DNA of 64,000 nucleotides, from NCBI GenBank assembly GCA_029262455.1, contig JAJCZJ010000014.1:108862-172861 (forward strand). The letters are read 5' to 3'. Within the stretch, counting starts at the first letter, position 1, and each line of letters starts with the position of its first letter. The position numbers and the translations under genes were made by a program. The notes under the pieces were generated by a model. That model ran no database searches and was not told the origin of the DNA. It was given only the letters and a program-made list of their open reading frames with translations. The stretch is from Deltaproteobacteria bacterium (GTDB lineage Bacteria > Desulfobacterota > Binatia > HRBIN30 > CADEER01). Below are positions 34,680 through 43,417 of this stretch, piece by piece.

Positions 34680-36457
34680 CTCTTGAGTTCCTGCCGCCCC
34701 TCGCGGGTCGTTGCGACAACTTCTGTGAACGAGTTGATCGAGGCGTACAGCCCCATGAAGACTTCGAGCACGCTGGCCATCAGGAACGCGCTGCCACCGA
34801 TAAATTTTTGCTCGTCAAAGTCGATCGAGACTTCGAGTCCTCGACAAAAACCATTCCACGGCATTTGTTTGGGCCGTCGAACAATCCGCTGCGCCGTCAC
34901 CGAGCGAATCCCGTCGATGTGCTCCTGGTTGACCTGGCGCGCCTGCAAGTCGGGACCGAGATTGTAGAGCTGCAGCATCTCGCGCAACGCGTCGCCGCCG
35001 GCCTCGGCCAACGACAGATAGTTGAGCGACAGATGCGAGGTGAGGCGCCACTGCGCGCCGCGTTCGAGGTGCGATCGGACCGGCTTGGTCGGCGGCTTGA
35101 GGCAGCGGATGATCGCCGGCGCTCGCCCTTCCAGCTGAAACACACCGTCGTCGCCACCAAAGTCCAGCTTGCTCGGCAGATCGCGGTTCGAGCAGGTCAC
35201 GGCGATACTGAGGGTCTCCGTCGGCGGCAGCGCCGGCTGCCGTGCTACATCGACGATCGACAGATAGACTTCCGTCCCAGCATCGTCTTGGCGCTCGGAG
35301 GGGCGCCGGCTCACGTACCAGTAGGCTTCCGGCAAATCGTCCCCAAGCGATTGGCGAGCGGCGTAAAACGGTTCAAAGTGCACCGCCGGACCGCCGTCCG
35401 CAGGCACGCTCACCACCCGATCGACCGAGTAAACCTCGACCGAATTCGGACGCCGTTGATCGGGCACCACCCGATACTCCGACTTGGTATGATCAGCCCG
35501 CAACGGTTCGCTGGGCGGCTGAAAGAGGTTGACGATCGGCGAGCAGCCGAGGCGAAACGTATCCTGGTTGACGGGCTGCTCCAGACCCGGCTGCTTGTCG
35601 AGGAAGAAGCAAAGCGAGAACTGATTGTCGAGGTCCTCGCGCGCCACCGAGGCAAGCTCTTTGACATCAAAAAACAGAAACTTCTCCGGAAACGAGAAGT
35701 ATTCCGTCAACAGTCGGTAGCCGAGAAAAGACCGATCCGAGTACGGCAGCATCCCCTCGTCAAAGTCGAAACCCACCGGAGAGACGCAGCTCGGCTCGTG
35801 ACGGGAAATCAGCGTGCCATCGGTCTTCTGTAGTTGGACTTCGCACACGTTGGAAAAAAGGAGCTCGTAGAGCTTGTAGACCAACGAGTCTTCTCCATGA
35901 AGAAAAAAACGCAGCTCGTCCAAGCCGAGTTCGGCAAGCTCTGCACCCGGGGTACAGGCCAGCTCAAATCGCAAGACAGAGGCCGCGTGCTCGGGACGAT
36001 TCTTGGCGCGGACTTGTTCGAAGGCTGCCGATTTGAGCTCGATCGGCCACAGAGTCACCGGATAACACGTGCGAAAACGGCAAGGCGCACCGTCGACCGG
36101 ACGACTGTACAACATCGCCTCTTGTTCGATCACGTGCTTGGAGGTGAGTCCGCCTTGGATCGCGTCCACTGCGAATTGTACGATCGACATCGACGGAACC
36201 GGCGCGAGATAGTGCGGGTACAAGACATTGAGCAACGCACTGGTGATCTCAGGGAAGTCGTCGTCGATCTTGTGGCGAACTCGAGCCGTCAGAAACGCAC
36301 ATGCCTGAATCAACCGCTCGACGTGCGGATCCGGCGTCTCGTGCTGCCCCAACCCGAGACGCCCGGCGATCTCGCGGTGACCGTCCGCAAACTCGGCGCC
36401 GAGTTGACGAAAGAACGACAGCTCGCGTTCGTAGTAGTCGACCAGATCGGTGGCCAT
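34643..36457 (-). CDS. tssF: TssF baseplate protein
   Basis: A 604-residue protein, opening YYERELSFFRQLGAEFADGHREIAGRLGL in pieces, the standard TssF (ImpG/VasA) start, then DPHVERLIQACAFLTARVRHKIDDDFPEITSALLNVLYPHYLAPVPSM in pieces. The length is normal for the family. Its ATG overlaps the tssE stop (TAATG). TssF dimers with TssG build the baseplate wedges around the VgrG spike. Confidence 0.96.
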   Translation of the reverse strand: MATDLVDYYERELSFFRQLGAEFADGHREIAGRLGLGQHETPDPHVERLIQACAFLTARVRHKIDDDFPEITSALLNVLYPHYLAPVPSMSIVQFAVDAIQGGLTSKHVIEQEAMLYSRPVDGAPCRFRTCYPVTLWPIELKSAAFEQVRAKNRPEHAASVLRFELACTPGAELAELGLDELRFFLHGEDSLVYKLYELLFSNVCEVQLQKTDGTLISRHEPSCVSPVGFDFDEGMLPYSDRSFLGYRLLTEYFSFPEKFLFFDVKELASVAREDLDNQFSLCFFLDKQPGLEQPVNQDTFRLGCSPIVNLFQPPSEPLRADHTKSEYRVVPDQRRPNSVEVYSVDRVVSVPADGGPAVHFEPFYAARQSLGDDLPEAYWYVSRRPSERQDDAGTEVYLSIVDVARQPALPPTETLSIAVTCSNRDLPSKLDFGGDDGVFQLEGRAPAIIRCLKPPTKPVRSHLERGAQWRLTSHLSLNYLSLAEAGGDALREMLQLYNLGPDLQARQVNQEHIDGIRSVTAQRIVRRPKQMPWNGFCRGLEVSIDFDEQKFIGGSAFLMASVLEVFMGLYASINSFTEVVATTREGRQELKRWKARSGEQILL

Positions 36458-36936
36458 TAGCTGTCCCCGCGGACCTCGTACTGCTGCGAGTTCAGTTCCA
36501 GCACGGCGTCAAACACCACCGGCTCGGGCTGCGGATCGACCCGCAAGTGTGCGTCAATCCGAAAATGAACGGATCGAACGGCGGTCTCAGATCGCCCCTC
36601 GTCGACCGCCACCACAATACGCTCGAGGCGTGGCTCAAACGTCTCGATCACCTTCTGGATCGTCCGCTCCACTTCTCGCCGATCATCATCGATCACCAAA
36701 TCGTAGCTAGTAAAATCCGGCAACCCGTAGGCCTTTAAGGATCGCCCCAACTCGACCGTACGGGCCGGAACCTCGCCAAGCAATTCGCGCCGCGTGTTGA
36801 GCAGATTCTCCAGGTCCCTGGTCACACTGCGTCGCAACTCGACCAGCGACTTCCCGGCATTCACCTCGCCCAGATCGTCCGTCAGACGATCGAGCAACGA
36901 TGCCGAAAATCTTCTCGCTGTTGCGGGCCTGGCCAT
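36457..36936 (-). CDS. tssE: TssE gp25-like baseplate protein
   Basis: A 159-residue protein with the gp25 pattern: FSASLLDRLTD, VTRDLENLLNTRRELLG, LGRSLKAYGLPDFTSYDL, ETFEPRLERIVV and the beta hairpin FRIDAHLRVDPQPEPVVFDAVLE in pieces. TssE links sheath and baseplate and starts sheath assembly. First gene of the minus-strand operon; the start has AGGAGG about 8 bases upstream (in 36945-36952). Confidence 0.95.
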   Translation of the reverse strand: MARPATARRFSASLLDRLTDDLGEVNAGKSLVELRRSVTRDLENLLNTRRELLGEVPARTVELGRSLKAYGLPDFTSYDLVIDDDRREVERTIQKVIETFEPRLERIVVAVDEGRSETAVRSVHFRIDAHLRVDPQPEPVVFDAVLELNSQQYEVRGDS

Positions 36937-37147
36937 CAGAAGAACCTCCTAGCACCGCCACCGACTACAATCCAAACTCAGCACCAATCTCAGCGACCAA
37001 TATCAGCCGCCTCCCCCCTACTACAGTTAGGGAAAGTACTAAGGCCGGAATTGTTGCGTTCATCACCACCCTGTGCCTACAAAGAGCCCGTTTGGCATTG
37101 CCTCGCCAGCCCAGCGAGGCTGCCCAAAAGTTCCAGGAACAATAGAA
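36937..37147. promoter_or_regulatory. Divergent T6SS promoter region (tssE / tssA)
   Basis: These 211 bases separate the two divergent structural operons and should carry both promoters. No -24/-12 sigma-54 site with correct spacing and no clear -35/-10 pair is visible. Confidence 0.5.
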
Positions 37148-38215
37148 ATGGCATCCAAAGAAACTCTCGACTTCGAGACGCTATTGGCACCTATTGAGGG
37201 CGAAAACCCGGCCGGGGCCGACCTCAGGTTGGAGAAGGTCTATTCCGATATCAGAAAGGTCCGGCGCGGCGACGACGAGACCGATCCGGATCCCGACGCG
37301 GTCGAGAAGCTCGCCGCCAATGCACTCGCTACACAGTCGAAAGATCTCCAGCTCGCCGCTTACCTCACAGAATCTTTGGTACAAACAAGAGGGTTCCCCG
37401 GGCTGCGCGACGGCTTCCGACTCATCACGATGCTGATCGAGCAGTACTGGGACAATGTGCATCCCTTGCCCAACCCTGAAGCCGAGGAGGGGGAAACTCT
37501 CAACGGTCGCGTCGCTCCGCTTTTTTTCTTGACCGAAGCCGGCAGGGCGGGACTGATTCCGAATCGACTGAGTCTGGCGCCGCTGGTGCCGAGCAACAAC
37601 GGTGTCGATTACTCGTTGGAGTTCTACAACGACCGCCAGGTCTCTCCCATGCGCGATGGAGAGGAAGACTCCGAGTATCAGAACCGCGTCGCAGCTGGCG
37701 CGGCAAGAGCCAAAGAGTTCGACGACGCGCTGGCCAACGCTTCGACGGAAGTGCTCCAGGATGTAGCTGAAGATCTCGCCGCATGTTTGGAAAACGTCGC
37801 GGCGTTCGAGGCCACGGCCAACCAATATTTCGGCACCACCGTCGCACCCAGTACAGCGAAACTCAGGCCGCCGATCGAAGAGTGCCAGCACCTCATCGAG
37901 CGAGAGCTAAGAAATCGAGCGCCGGGGCCGGATCCCGGCCCTACCCCCGGTCTCGGTGGAGACGACGACAAGGCCAAGGGCGCCGCCGGGCCGATTCAAA
38001 GCAGAGATCAGGCCCTGGCACGTCTGTTCGAAGTTGCTGCCTATTTCCGCAAGGCCGAGCCGCACAGCCCAATTTCCTATCTCGTGGAGAGGGCGGCGCG
38101 TTGGGGCAAACTGCCTTTCGAACGTCTACTCCCCGAGCTGATCAAGGACTCCAGCGCGCTCGATCAGATCAAGGATCTCTTGGCGCTATCCGACGACGGG
38201 AGTAACGACGAGTAG
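37148..38215 (+). CDS. tssA: TssA-type protein with ImpA N-terminal domain
   Basis: A 355-residue protein. The ATG at 37148 (AGGAAC upstream) starts the conserved ImpA_N region: FETLLAPIEGENPAGADLR, YSDIRKVRRGDDE, WKDVLKLA-like LAANALATQSKDLQLAAYLTESLVQTRGFPGLRDGFRL, QYWDNVHPLPNPE in pieces. The C-terminal part (about 270-355) has RDQALARLFEVAAYFRKAEPHSPISYLVERAARWG in pieces, the short CTD found in compact TssA proteins. TssA primes and caps sheath polymerisation. First gene of the plus-strand operon. Confidence 0.93.
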   Translation: MASKETLDFETLLAPIEGENPAGADLRLEKVYSDIRKVRRGDDETDPDPDAVEKLAANALATQSKDLQLAAYLTESLVQTRGFPGLRDGFRLITMLIEQYWDNVHPLPNPEAEEGETLNGRVAPLFFLTEAGRAGLIPNRLSLAPLVPSNNGVDYSLEFYNDRQVSPMRDGEEDSEYQNRVAAGAARAKEFDDALANASTEVLQDVAEDLAACLENVAAFEATANQYFGTTVAPSTAKLRPPIEECQHLIERELRNRAPGPDPGPTPGLGGDDDKAKGAAGPIQSRDQALARLFEVAAYFRKAEPHSPISYLVERAARWGKLPFERLLPELIKDSSALDQIKDLLALSDDGSNDE

Positions 38216-38294
38216 TTGAACATGTCCGACAGCTGTCATTTCCAGAAACACTGCACTTCCACGACATAGATCCATAGAGAAGGAGTACCCAAAG

Positions 38295-38822
38295 ATGGCC
38301 GAGAGCAGTCAAAAGAAGCTGGACCGCGTTCGAAAGCCGCGGGTTCAGATCACCTACGACGTCGAGACTGGCGGCGCGATGGAAATGAAGGAGCTCCCCT
38401 TCGTTGTCGGTGTCCTCGGCGACTTCTCCGGCAAGCCCGATGAGGCGCTGCCGCCGATGAAGGATCGCAAGTTCGTCTTGGTCGATCGGGACAACTTCGA
38501 CGATGTGCTTGCGGGGATGAAACCACGACTTGCATTTCGCGTCGATGACAAGCTCAGCGGCGAGGAAGGAAGTCAGCTCAGTGTCGAGCTGCGCTTCAAG
38601 AAGATGGACGATTTCTCGCCGGAGAACATCGTCAAACAGGTCGACCCGCTGCGCAAACTCTTGGATACCCGAGATAAGCTCAAGAACCTCCTCGGAAAAA
38701 TGGAGGGCAATGACGCTCTCGAAGAAATGCTCAACGACGTGATCAAGAATACTGATTCACGCGAAGCCCTAGCGAAGTCCCTCGGGGTCGGAAGCGACTC
38801 CGGCGACGAATCTTCAGAATAA
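38295..38822 (+). CDS. tssB: TssB sheath small subunit (pair 1)
   Basis: A 175-residue protein, AAGGAG before the ATG. It has RVRKPRVQITYDVETGGAMEMKELPFVVGVLGDFSG in pieces, PPMKDRKFVLVDRDNFDDVLAGMKPRL, LRFKKMDDFSPENIVKQVDPLRKLL in pieces. With TssC it forms the contractile sheath. A second, more divergent tssB lies at 43418-43897 on the other strand. It is followed by tssC after 10 bases. Confidence 0.97.
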   Translation: MAESSQKKLDRVRKPRVQITYDVETGGAMEMKELPFVVGVLGDFSGKPDEALPPMKDRKFVLVDRDNFDDVLAGMKPRLAFRVDDKLSGEEGSQLSVELRFKKMDDFSPENIVKQVDPLRKLLDTRDKLKNLLGKMEGNDALEEMLNDVIKNTDSREALAKSLGVGSDSGDESSE

Positions 38823-38832
38823 GGAGGGTCGG

Positions 38833-40308
38833 ATGGCCGAAAAAGAAGAACAAGAATCCGGCGCTGCCGCCGAAACGACCGAGGCGGATCTCCTCGATAC
38901 AATTTTGGACAAGGGGATGCGGGCTCGCGACGACGAAGGCCGCGAATGGGGCAAGGACCTAATAAAAGAGCTCGTCGCCCAGCTTCTCGATCCGGGAATC
39001 AAAGTCAAAAAGGACACCGTCAAAACGATCGAAGCGCGGATGGCCTACATCGACGAATTGCTGTCCACGCAGCTCGACGAAATCATGCACAACCCCGAGT
39101 TTCAGAAACTCGAGGGGACGTGGCGTGGGATGCACTACTTGGTGCACCAGAGCGAGACCGGAACTTCCCTGCGAATTCGCATGCTCAACGCAAACAAGCA
39201 GGACATGCTGAAGGATCTAGAGAACGCGTCCGAGTTTGATCAGAGTGCTCTATTCTCCAAGGTCTACACCGACGAGTACGACATGCTCGGCGGTGAGCCA
39301 TTCGGGACCCTGATCGGCGACTACGAGTTCACCAACCACCCGCAAGACTTGGCGCTCCTCGAGCGTATTGCCGAGGTATCGTCGCAGGCACACGCGCCGT
39401 TTGTCTCCGCTGCCGGGCCGGAAATGTTCGGCCTTGAGAGCTTTACCCACCTGCGCAGGCCACGCGACATGGCCAAGATTTTCGATACCGTTGAGTACGC
39501 AAAGTGGAAATCTTTTCGAGAGTCAGAGGACTCCCGCTACGTCGCTTTGACGATGCCGCGCACATTGGCACGACTGCCGTTCGGCAAGAAAACCAAACCC
39601 GTCGAAGCGTTCAACTACGAAGAAAGCGTTTCCGACCACGATCAGTACAGCTGGAGCAACGCCGCCTACGCGTACGGAGCACGGCTGACCGATTCTTTCG
39701 CCAAATCCGGATGGCTGGCCACCGTGCGCGGTGTCGAGGGCGGCGGCGAGGTGACCGGGCTGCCAACACACACTTTCGAAACGATCGATGGGGAAAAGGC
39801 TCTCAAGTGCCCGGCTGAGATCGGCATCCCCGAGCGGCGCGAGAAGGAACTCAGCGATTTGGGATTTATCGCGCTCTGTCACCGTAAAGGTTCGGACAAA
39901 GCCGTCTTCTTTAGCGCCAACTCTTGCAACACGCCGAAGAAGTACGACCAAGACGACGCGACGGCCAATGCGCGGCTGTCGGCGATGATCAACAATCTGC
40001 TGTGCACCTCGCGCTTCGCGCACTACTTGAAGGTGATCGCCCGCGACAAGATTGGCGGGTTCATGGAACGCGATGAGTGCGAAGACTGGCTCAACCGCTG
40101 GATATTGAACTACGTCTTGGAAAACCCGGCATCCGCCGGACCGAACGCCAGAGCGGAGAAACCGCTACGCGAGGCGCGCGTCGAAGTGCAAGACGTCAAA
40201 GGGAAGCCAGGCTGCTACCGAGCGACCGCCTGGTTGCGACCACATTTCCAGCTCGAAGAGCTCGACGCTTCGCTACGTCTGGTCGCCGAGCTTCCATCAG
40301 GCGACTAA
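38833..40308 (+). CDS. tssC: TssC sheath large subunit (pair 1)
   Basis: A 491-residue protein with AAGGAGGG 5-6 bases before the ATG. Family motifs: IDELLSTQLDEIMHNPEFQKLEGTWRGMHYLV, FGTLIGDYEFTNHPQD, MPRTLARLPFG, GVEGGGEVTGLPTHTF, ELSDLGFIALCHRKGSDKAVFF, SRFAHYLKVIARDKIG in pieces. The N-terminal helix carries the region recognised by ClpV in other systems. Length and sequence are canonical. Confidence 0.97.
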   Translation: MAEKEEQESGAAAETTEADLLDTILDKGMRARDDEGREWGKDLIKELVAQLLDPGIKVKKDTVKTIEARMAYIDELLSTQLDEIMHNPEFQKLEGTWRGMHYLVHQSETGTSLRIRMLNANKQDMLKDLENASEFDQSALFSKVYTDEYDMLGGEPFGTLIGDYEFTNHPQDLALLERIAEVSSQAHAPFVSAAGPEMFGLESFTHLRRPRDMAKIFDTVEYAKWKSFRESEDSRYVALTMPRTLARLPFGKKTKPVEAFNYEESVSDHDQYSWSNAAYAYGARLTDSFAKSGWLATVRGVEGGGEVTGLPTHTFETIDGEKALKCPAEIGIPERREKELSDLGFIALCHRKGSDKAVFFSANSCNTPKKYDQDDATANARLSAMINNLLCTSRFAHYLKVIARDKIGGFMERDECEDWLNRWILNYVLENPASAGPNARAEKPLREARVEVQDVKGKPGCYRATAWLRPHFQLEELDASLRLVAELPSGD

Positions 40309-40360
40309 TTAGGCAACCAACGCGCCCGTCTCGGGCCAATAGGAACGGAGGAAAACAGCG

Positions 40361-40846
40361 ATGGCCGTAAACATGACGATCAAGATTGATGGCATCAAAG
40401 GTGAGTCCAAGCTCAAGGACCACACTGAGGAAGTCGATGTGCTCGCTTGGAGTTGGGGTCTTTCCCAGAGTGGGTCGTTTCACACCGGCGGAGGTGGCGG
40501 CGCCGGCAAGGTGAACATTCAGGACATCAGCTTCACCAAGTATGTCGACAAGTCCTCGCCTGAGCTGATGTTGGCATGCTCGAATGGCAAGCACATCAAG
40601 GACGCCGTCCTGACCGTTCGCAAGGCCGGTCAGAAGCCGCTCGACTACTTGACCATCACCATGGAGAAGCTGCTCATCTCCTCGATCAGCACCGGCGGAT
40701 CGGGCGGAGAAGAAACGCTCACCGAGAACTGTACCATCAACTTCGCCAAGGTGAAGGTCGAGTACCAAGAGCAGGACGACAAGGGCGGGCCCAAGGGCGG
40801 CAAGATCAACTACGGCTGGGACATCGAGAAAGACGAGAAGCTATAG
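40361..40846 (+). CDS. hcp: Hcp (TssD) tube protein
   Basis: A 161-residue protein, strong AGGAGG site before the ATG. MTIKIDGIKGESKLKDHTEEVDVLAWSWGLSQSGS in pieces followed by a Gly-rich loop is typical of Hcp1, as are ISFTKYVDKSSPELMLACSNGKHIKDAVLTVRKAG and the strand VEYQEQDDKG in pieces. Hexamer rings stack into the inner tube and may carry effectors. A hairpin follows the gene (40879-40913). Confidence 0.96.
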   Translation: MAVNMTIKIDGIKGESKLKDHTEEVDVLAWSWGLSQSGSFHTGGGGGAGKVNIQDISFTKYVDKSSPELMLACSNGKHIKDAVLTVRKAGQKPLDYLTITMEKLLISSISTGGSGGEETLTENCTINFAKVKVEYQEQDDKGGPKGGKINYGWDIEKDEKL

Positions 40847-40878
40847 CCCGTCTACGGGTGTCGCGAACCTTCGGGGCG

Positions 40879-40913
40879 CTGCCGGTACATGCTCTCGCAG
40901 CATGGGCCGGCAG
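40879..40913 (+). terminator. Stem-loop between hcp and tagJ
   Basis: CTGCCGG-TA-CATGCT (40879-40893) pairs with AGCATG-GG-CCGGCAG (40899-40913), giving a 13-bp stem with a small internal loop and a 5-base loop. There is no T-run, so it is more likely an mRNA-processing or stabilising hairpin, or an attenuator, than a classic terminator. It would let hcp mRNA accumulate above that of tagJ. Confidence 0.6.
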
Positions 40914-40929
40914 TGCCAACGGGTAAGCC

Positions 40930-41718
40930 ATGGACGCAAGCCAACTTTACCGGGAAGGAAAGCTCGCCGAGGCGCTGCAGGCTCAGACCTCCGCAGTCAA
41001 GGCGAACGCGACCGATACCGCTGCACGAACATTCTTTTTCGAGCTGCTGTGCTTCGACGGTCAGCTCGCACGCGCCGCAACCCAGCTCGACACGATTGAG
41101 CAGCTCGACTCGACAACGGCTCAAGCGGTTCAGGTATACCGCAACATCCTTCACGCCGAAGAGACCCGCTCGAAGGTCTTCCACGAAGCCATCCACCCGG
41201 GCTTTCTCACCGATCCCGGGCCAGAGATCGCTCCGCGACTCGAGGCCCTGAGCGCACTGGTCAAGGGCGACGCCGACGCGGTCGCTCCCGCTTTGGCCCA
41301 AGCCGAAGAACTCCAATCACAGATCCCCGCGACGATCGACGGCCAGACCGTCGAGGACCTACGAGACTGCGACGATCTCATCGGCCCCGTCATCGAGCTC
41401 ATTGTTCTGCGAGATTACATCTGGCTCCCGTTGTCACAGCTCAGCAGTCTCGACCTCACTCAACCCGAAAGACCACGTGATCTCATCTGGGCCCCGGTTT
41501 CGATCACCCTCCGGGACGGCCGGGCGTTGAGCGGGTACTCGCCGACGCGCTACCCCGACTCCAGCGGCGAGGGCGACGAGTTGGCACTCGGAAGGCAAAC
41601 CGACTGGTACGAAGCCGCACCCAATGTGACGCGAGGCAAGGGACTCCGCCTGCTCCTGGCTGGCGAAGAAGGGATCCCCTACCTACCGGCGCACTCGATT
41701 CAGATCGCAGATTCCTAG
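40930..41718 (+). CDS. tagJ: TagJ/ImpE-type T6SS accessory protein
   Basis: A 262-residue protein. TPR-like N-terminus (LYREGKLAEALQAQTSAVKANATDTAARTFFFELLCFDGQLARA in pieces) and a C-terminal domain with YIWLPLSQLSSLDLTQPERPRDLIWAPVSITLRDG and LPARYP-like GYSPTRYPDSS in pieces are the ImpE pattern. In H1-type T6SS, TagJ binds TssB and ClpV and modulates sheath disassembly. It is the last gene of the plus-strand operon, separated from hcp by the stem-loop. Confidence 0.9.
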   Translation: MDASQLYREGKLAEALQAQTSAVKANATDTAARTFFFELLCFDGQLARAATQLDTIEQLDSTTAQAVQVYRNILHAEETRSKVFHEAIHPGFLTDPGPEIAPRLEALSALVKGDADAVAPALAQAEELQSQIPATIDGQTVEDLRDCDDLIGPVIELIVLRDYIWLPLSQLSSLDLTQPERPRDLIWAPVSITLRDGRALSGYSPTRYPDSSGEGDELALGRQTDWYEAAPNVTRGKGLRLLLAGEEGIPYLPAHSIQIADS

Positions 41719-41747
41719 CAGTCCGTTTAAACACAGGTGCGCAAGCG

Positions 41748-41765
41748 AAAATGAGAATTTTCGTG
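41748..41765. terminator. AT-rich palindrome after tagJ
   Basis: CGAAAAT (41748-41754) and ATTTTCG (41759-41765) form a perfect 7-bp inverted repeat with a 4-base loop, about 30 bases after the tagJ stop. It could be a weak bidirectional terminator between convergent operons. Confidence 0.35.
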
Positions 41766-41830
41766 TCACAGCAAGGCGGCGATCCGGCCTGTCCACCAAA
41801 GCCTTTTGCGGCGGTGGGAAGCAAAGCCTA

Positions 41831-41915
41831 AGCTCTTGTTGAGGATTCGCCAACGCAGCTGTAACGCGAAAAGACCATTTGCAGCGCGTGTCCTGTTTTT
41901 CAACGCGTTGCTAAC
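41831..41915. repeat. Dispersed repeat, copy 2 (about 86 bp)
   Basis: Aligns with 20077-20163; see that entry. This copy sits between the convergent tagJ and tssC2 genes. The end TTTTTCAACG-G-TGCTAA looks like the edge of a mobile or integration-linked sequence, but no transposase is near. Confidence 0.6.
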
Positions 41916-41932
41916 CCCGACAAAGCCCGACT

Positions 41933-43405
41933 TTACGACCGCGCGCCGTTGGGCAGAGTCGTCACGAGCCGTAGCGACGCCGTCAATTCATCGAGCTGGA
42001 AGTGGGGCGACATGTGCACAACCGCCTCATAGTGACCGGGCCTACTTTTCGACGCGCGCACTTCCACCTTTGCATCGCGCAGCGGCTTGCGCGCACGCGC
42101 ATCTAGCCCAGCTCCTTCCGGGTTTCCCAAGCAGTAATCGGTAATCCACCGATTCAAGAAGTCTTCGCACTCGTACGAGTCTACGAAGCTACCCACCTTG
42201 TCGCGTACAATGACCTTTACATAGTGGGCGAAGCGGGAAACCGACAGGGTGTACTGCAACTGCGACCCTAGCCTGGCGCTCGCCGTCGCCTCTTCGGTGT
42301 CGTAGCTCTTCGCCTGGTGACAAGAGTGCGCAGAATAGATCACGGCAGAGCCCGTGCCTTTGGCGTGAAGCACTGGAACGAAACCGAGCTCGGCCAGTTC
42401 TTTCTCGCGCAAATCACCAATATCGGTCTCGGTCGGTCCGCGAACAGCCACCCCGACCGCATCGGTCCCGAAATCGGGAGCCACCAGATCATCGACCAGC
42501 CCACCTCCCTCGACGCCACAGATCGAGGCACACCAGTGATGCCGCGCGAACGAGCCGCAGATCCTGCCTGCCAAGGCGAAGGCACCATTGCCGAAGAGAT
42601 AGTTACCGCGGCCACCGCTCGCTACGTCCTCTTCGAAACAGAACGAATCTGTAAGCGTATCCTGGCCGGTGTATGGGTCTCGCAACAACACCGCCGGGAG
42701 CACGAGGCCGACGTAGCGAGCGTCGTCGCTTTTTCGAAATGAATTCCACGCCGCATACTCCGCCGAATCGAAAATCCGCGACAACGAACGCGTTGCGTGC
42801 AGGTCCGAGTAACTCTCCCATCCGAAGAACTCAGCTGACGCTGCGGCTAGGAACGGCGCATGCGCCGCCGCCGCGACATTCGACACTCTTTCCAGTAGGG
42901 CGACGTCTGGGTTGCTCGCGTCAAAGCGATAGTCTCCGACGAGAACGCCAAAAGGATGGCCGCCCAGCATTCCATACTCTTCCTCGTATACCTTGAGAAA
43001 CAATGCACTCTGATCGAACTCTGGCGACATCTCCAAGTCCGCTAAGAGCTCCGCCTTGGTGGCGTCGAGGATGCGAACATGAACCGGAGCCTCTTCCTCA
43101 CACGAGTGCACCAAGTAATCGAGGCCGCGCCATGTCGCTTCGAGCTCTTGGAACTCCCGCGCATGCAGGACTTCGTTCACTTGCGCTGACACCAGCGTGT
43201 CGATGTCGGAAATACGAGCCGCAATCGCTGCGTCCAAATCGTCCGACACGCGCACTCTCTCCGAGAGAATCTCGTCGACGAGCAGCAACACCTCCGAGCG
43301 GACGACAGATTCAACCTCTGCGCCAGCCTCGATAGGCCCGACATGCTCGAACACCAGCTCGACGAGTTCCTCGCGCAAACCGCCTTGCTCAGCCGAAGGA
43401 GTCAT
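41933..43405 (-). CDS. tssC2: Second TssC-like sheath large subunit (pair 2)
   Basis: A 490-residue protein from the ATG at 43405 (an in-frame TTG lies 9 bases earlier). It keeps the TssC framework: VNEVLHAREFQELEATWRGLDYLV, FGVLVGDYRFDASNPDV, GVEGGGLVDDLVAPDF, ELAELGFVPVLHAKGTGSAVIY, SRFAHYVKVIVRDKVGSF in pieces. It is clearly diverged from the pair 1 TssC (the N-terminal 60 residues have no obvious match). It lies 12 bases after tssB2. Both large subunits have normal length and no broken motif, so it should be able to fold as sheath. Confidence 0.93.
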   Translation of the reverse strand: MTPSAEQGGLREELVELVFEHVGPIEAGAEVESVVRSEVLLLVDEILSERVRVSDDLDAAIAARISDIDTLVSAQVNEVLHAREFQELEATWRGLDYLVHSCEEEAPVHVRILDATKAELLADLEMSPEFDQSALFLKVYEEEYGMLGGHPFGVLVGDYRFDASNPDVALLERVSNVAAAAHAPFLAAASAEFFGWESYSDLHATRSLSRIFDSAEYAAWNSFRKSDDARYVGLVLPAVLLRDPYTGQDTLTDSFCFEEDVASGGRGNYLFGNGAFALAGRICGSFARHHWCASICGVEGGGLVDDLVAPDFGTDAVGVAVRGPTETDIGDLREKELAELGFVPVLHAKGTGSAVIYSAHSCHQAKSYDTEEATASARLGSQLQYTLSVSRFAHYVKVIVRDKVGSFVDSYECEDFLNRWITDYCLGNPEGAGLDARARKPLRDAKVEVRASKSRPGHYEAVVHMSPHFQLDELTASLRLVTTLPNGARS

Positions 43406-43417
43406 TGAACGCAACTC

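Noticed and set aside
34502..35833. 443-residue plus-strand frame opposite tssF
   Set aside because: Arg/His/Leu-rich shadow frame of a GC-rich gene; tssF motifs are clear on the minus strand.
37042..37060. Possible sigma-54 site before tssA (GG...TTGC)
   Set aside because: The distance between GG and GC is one base too long for a -24/-12 promoter.
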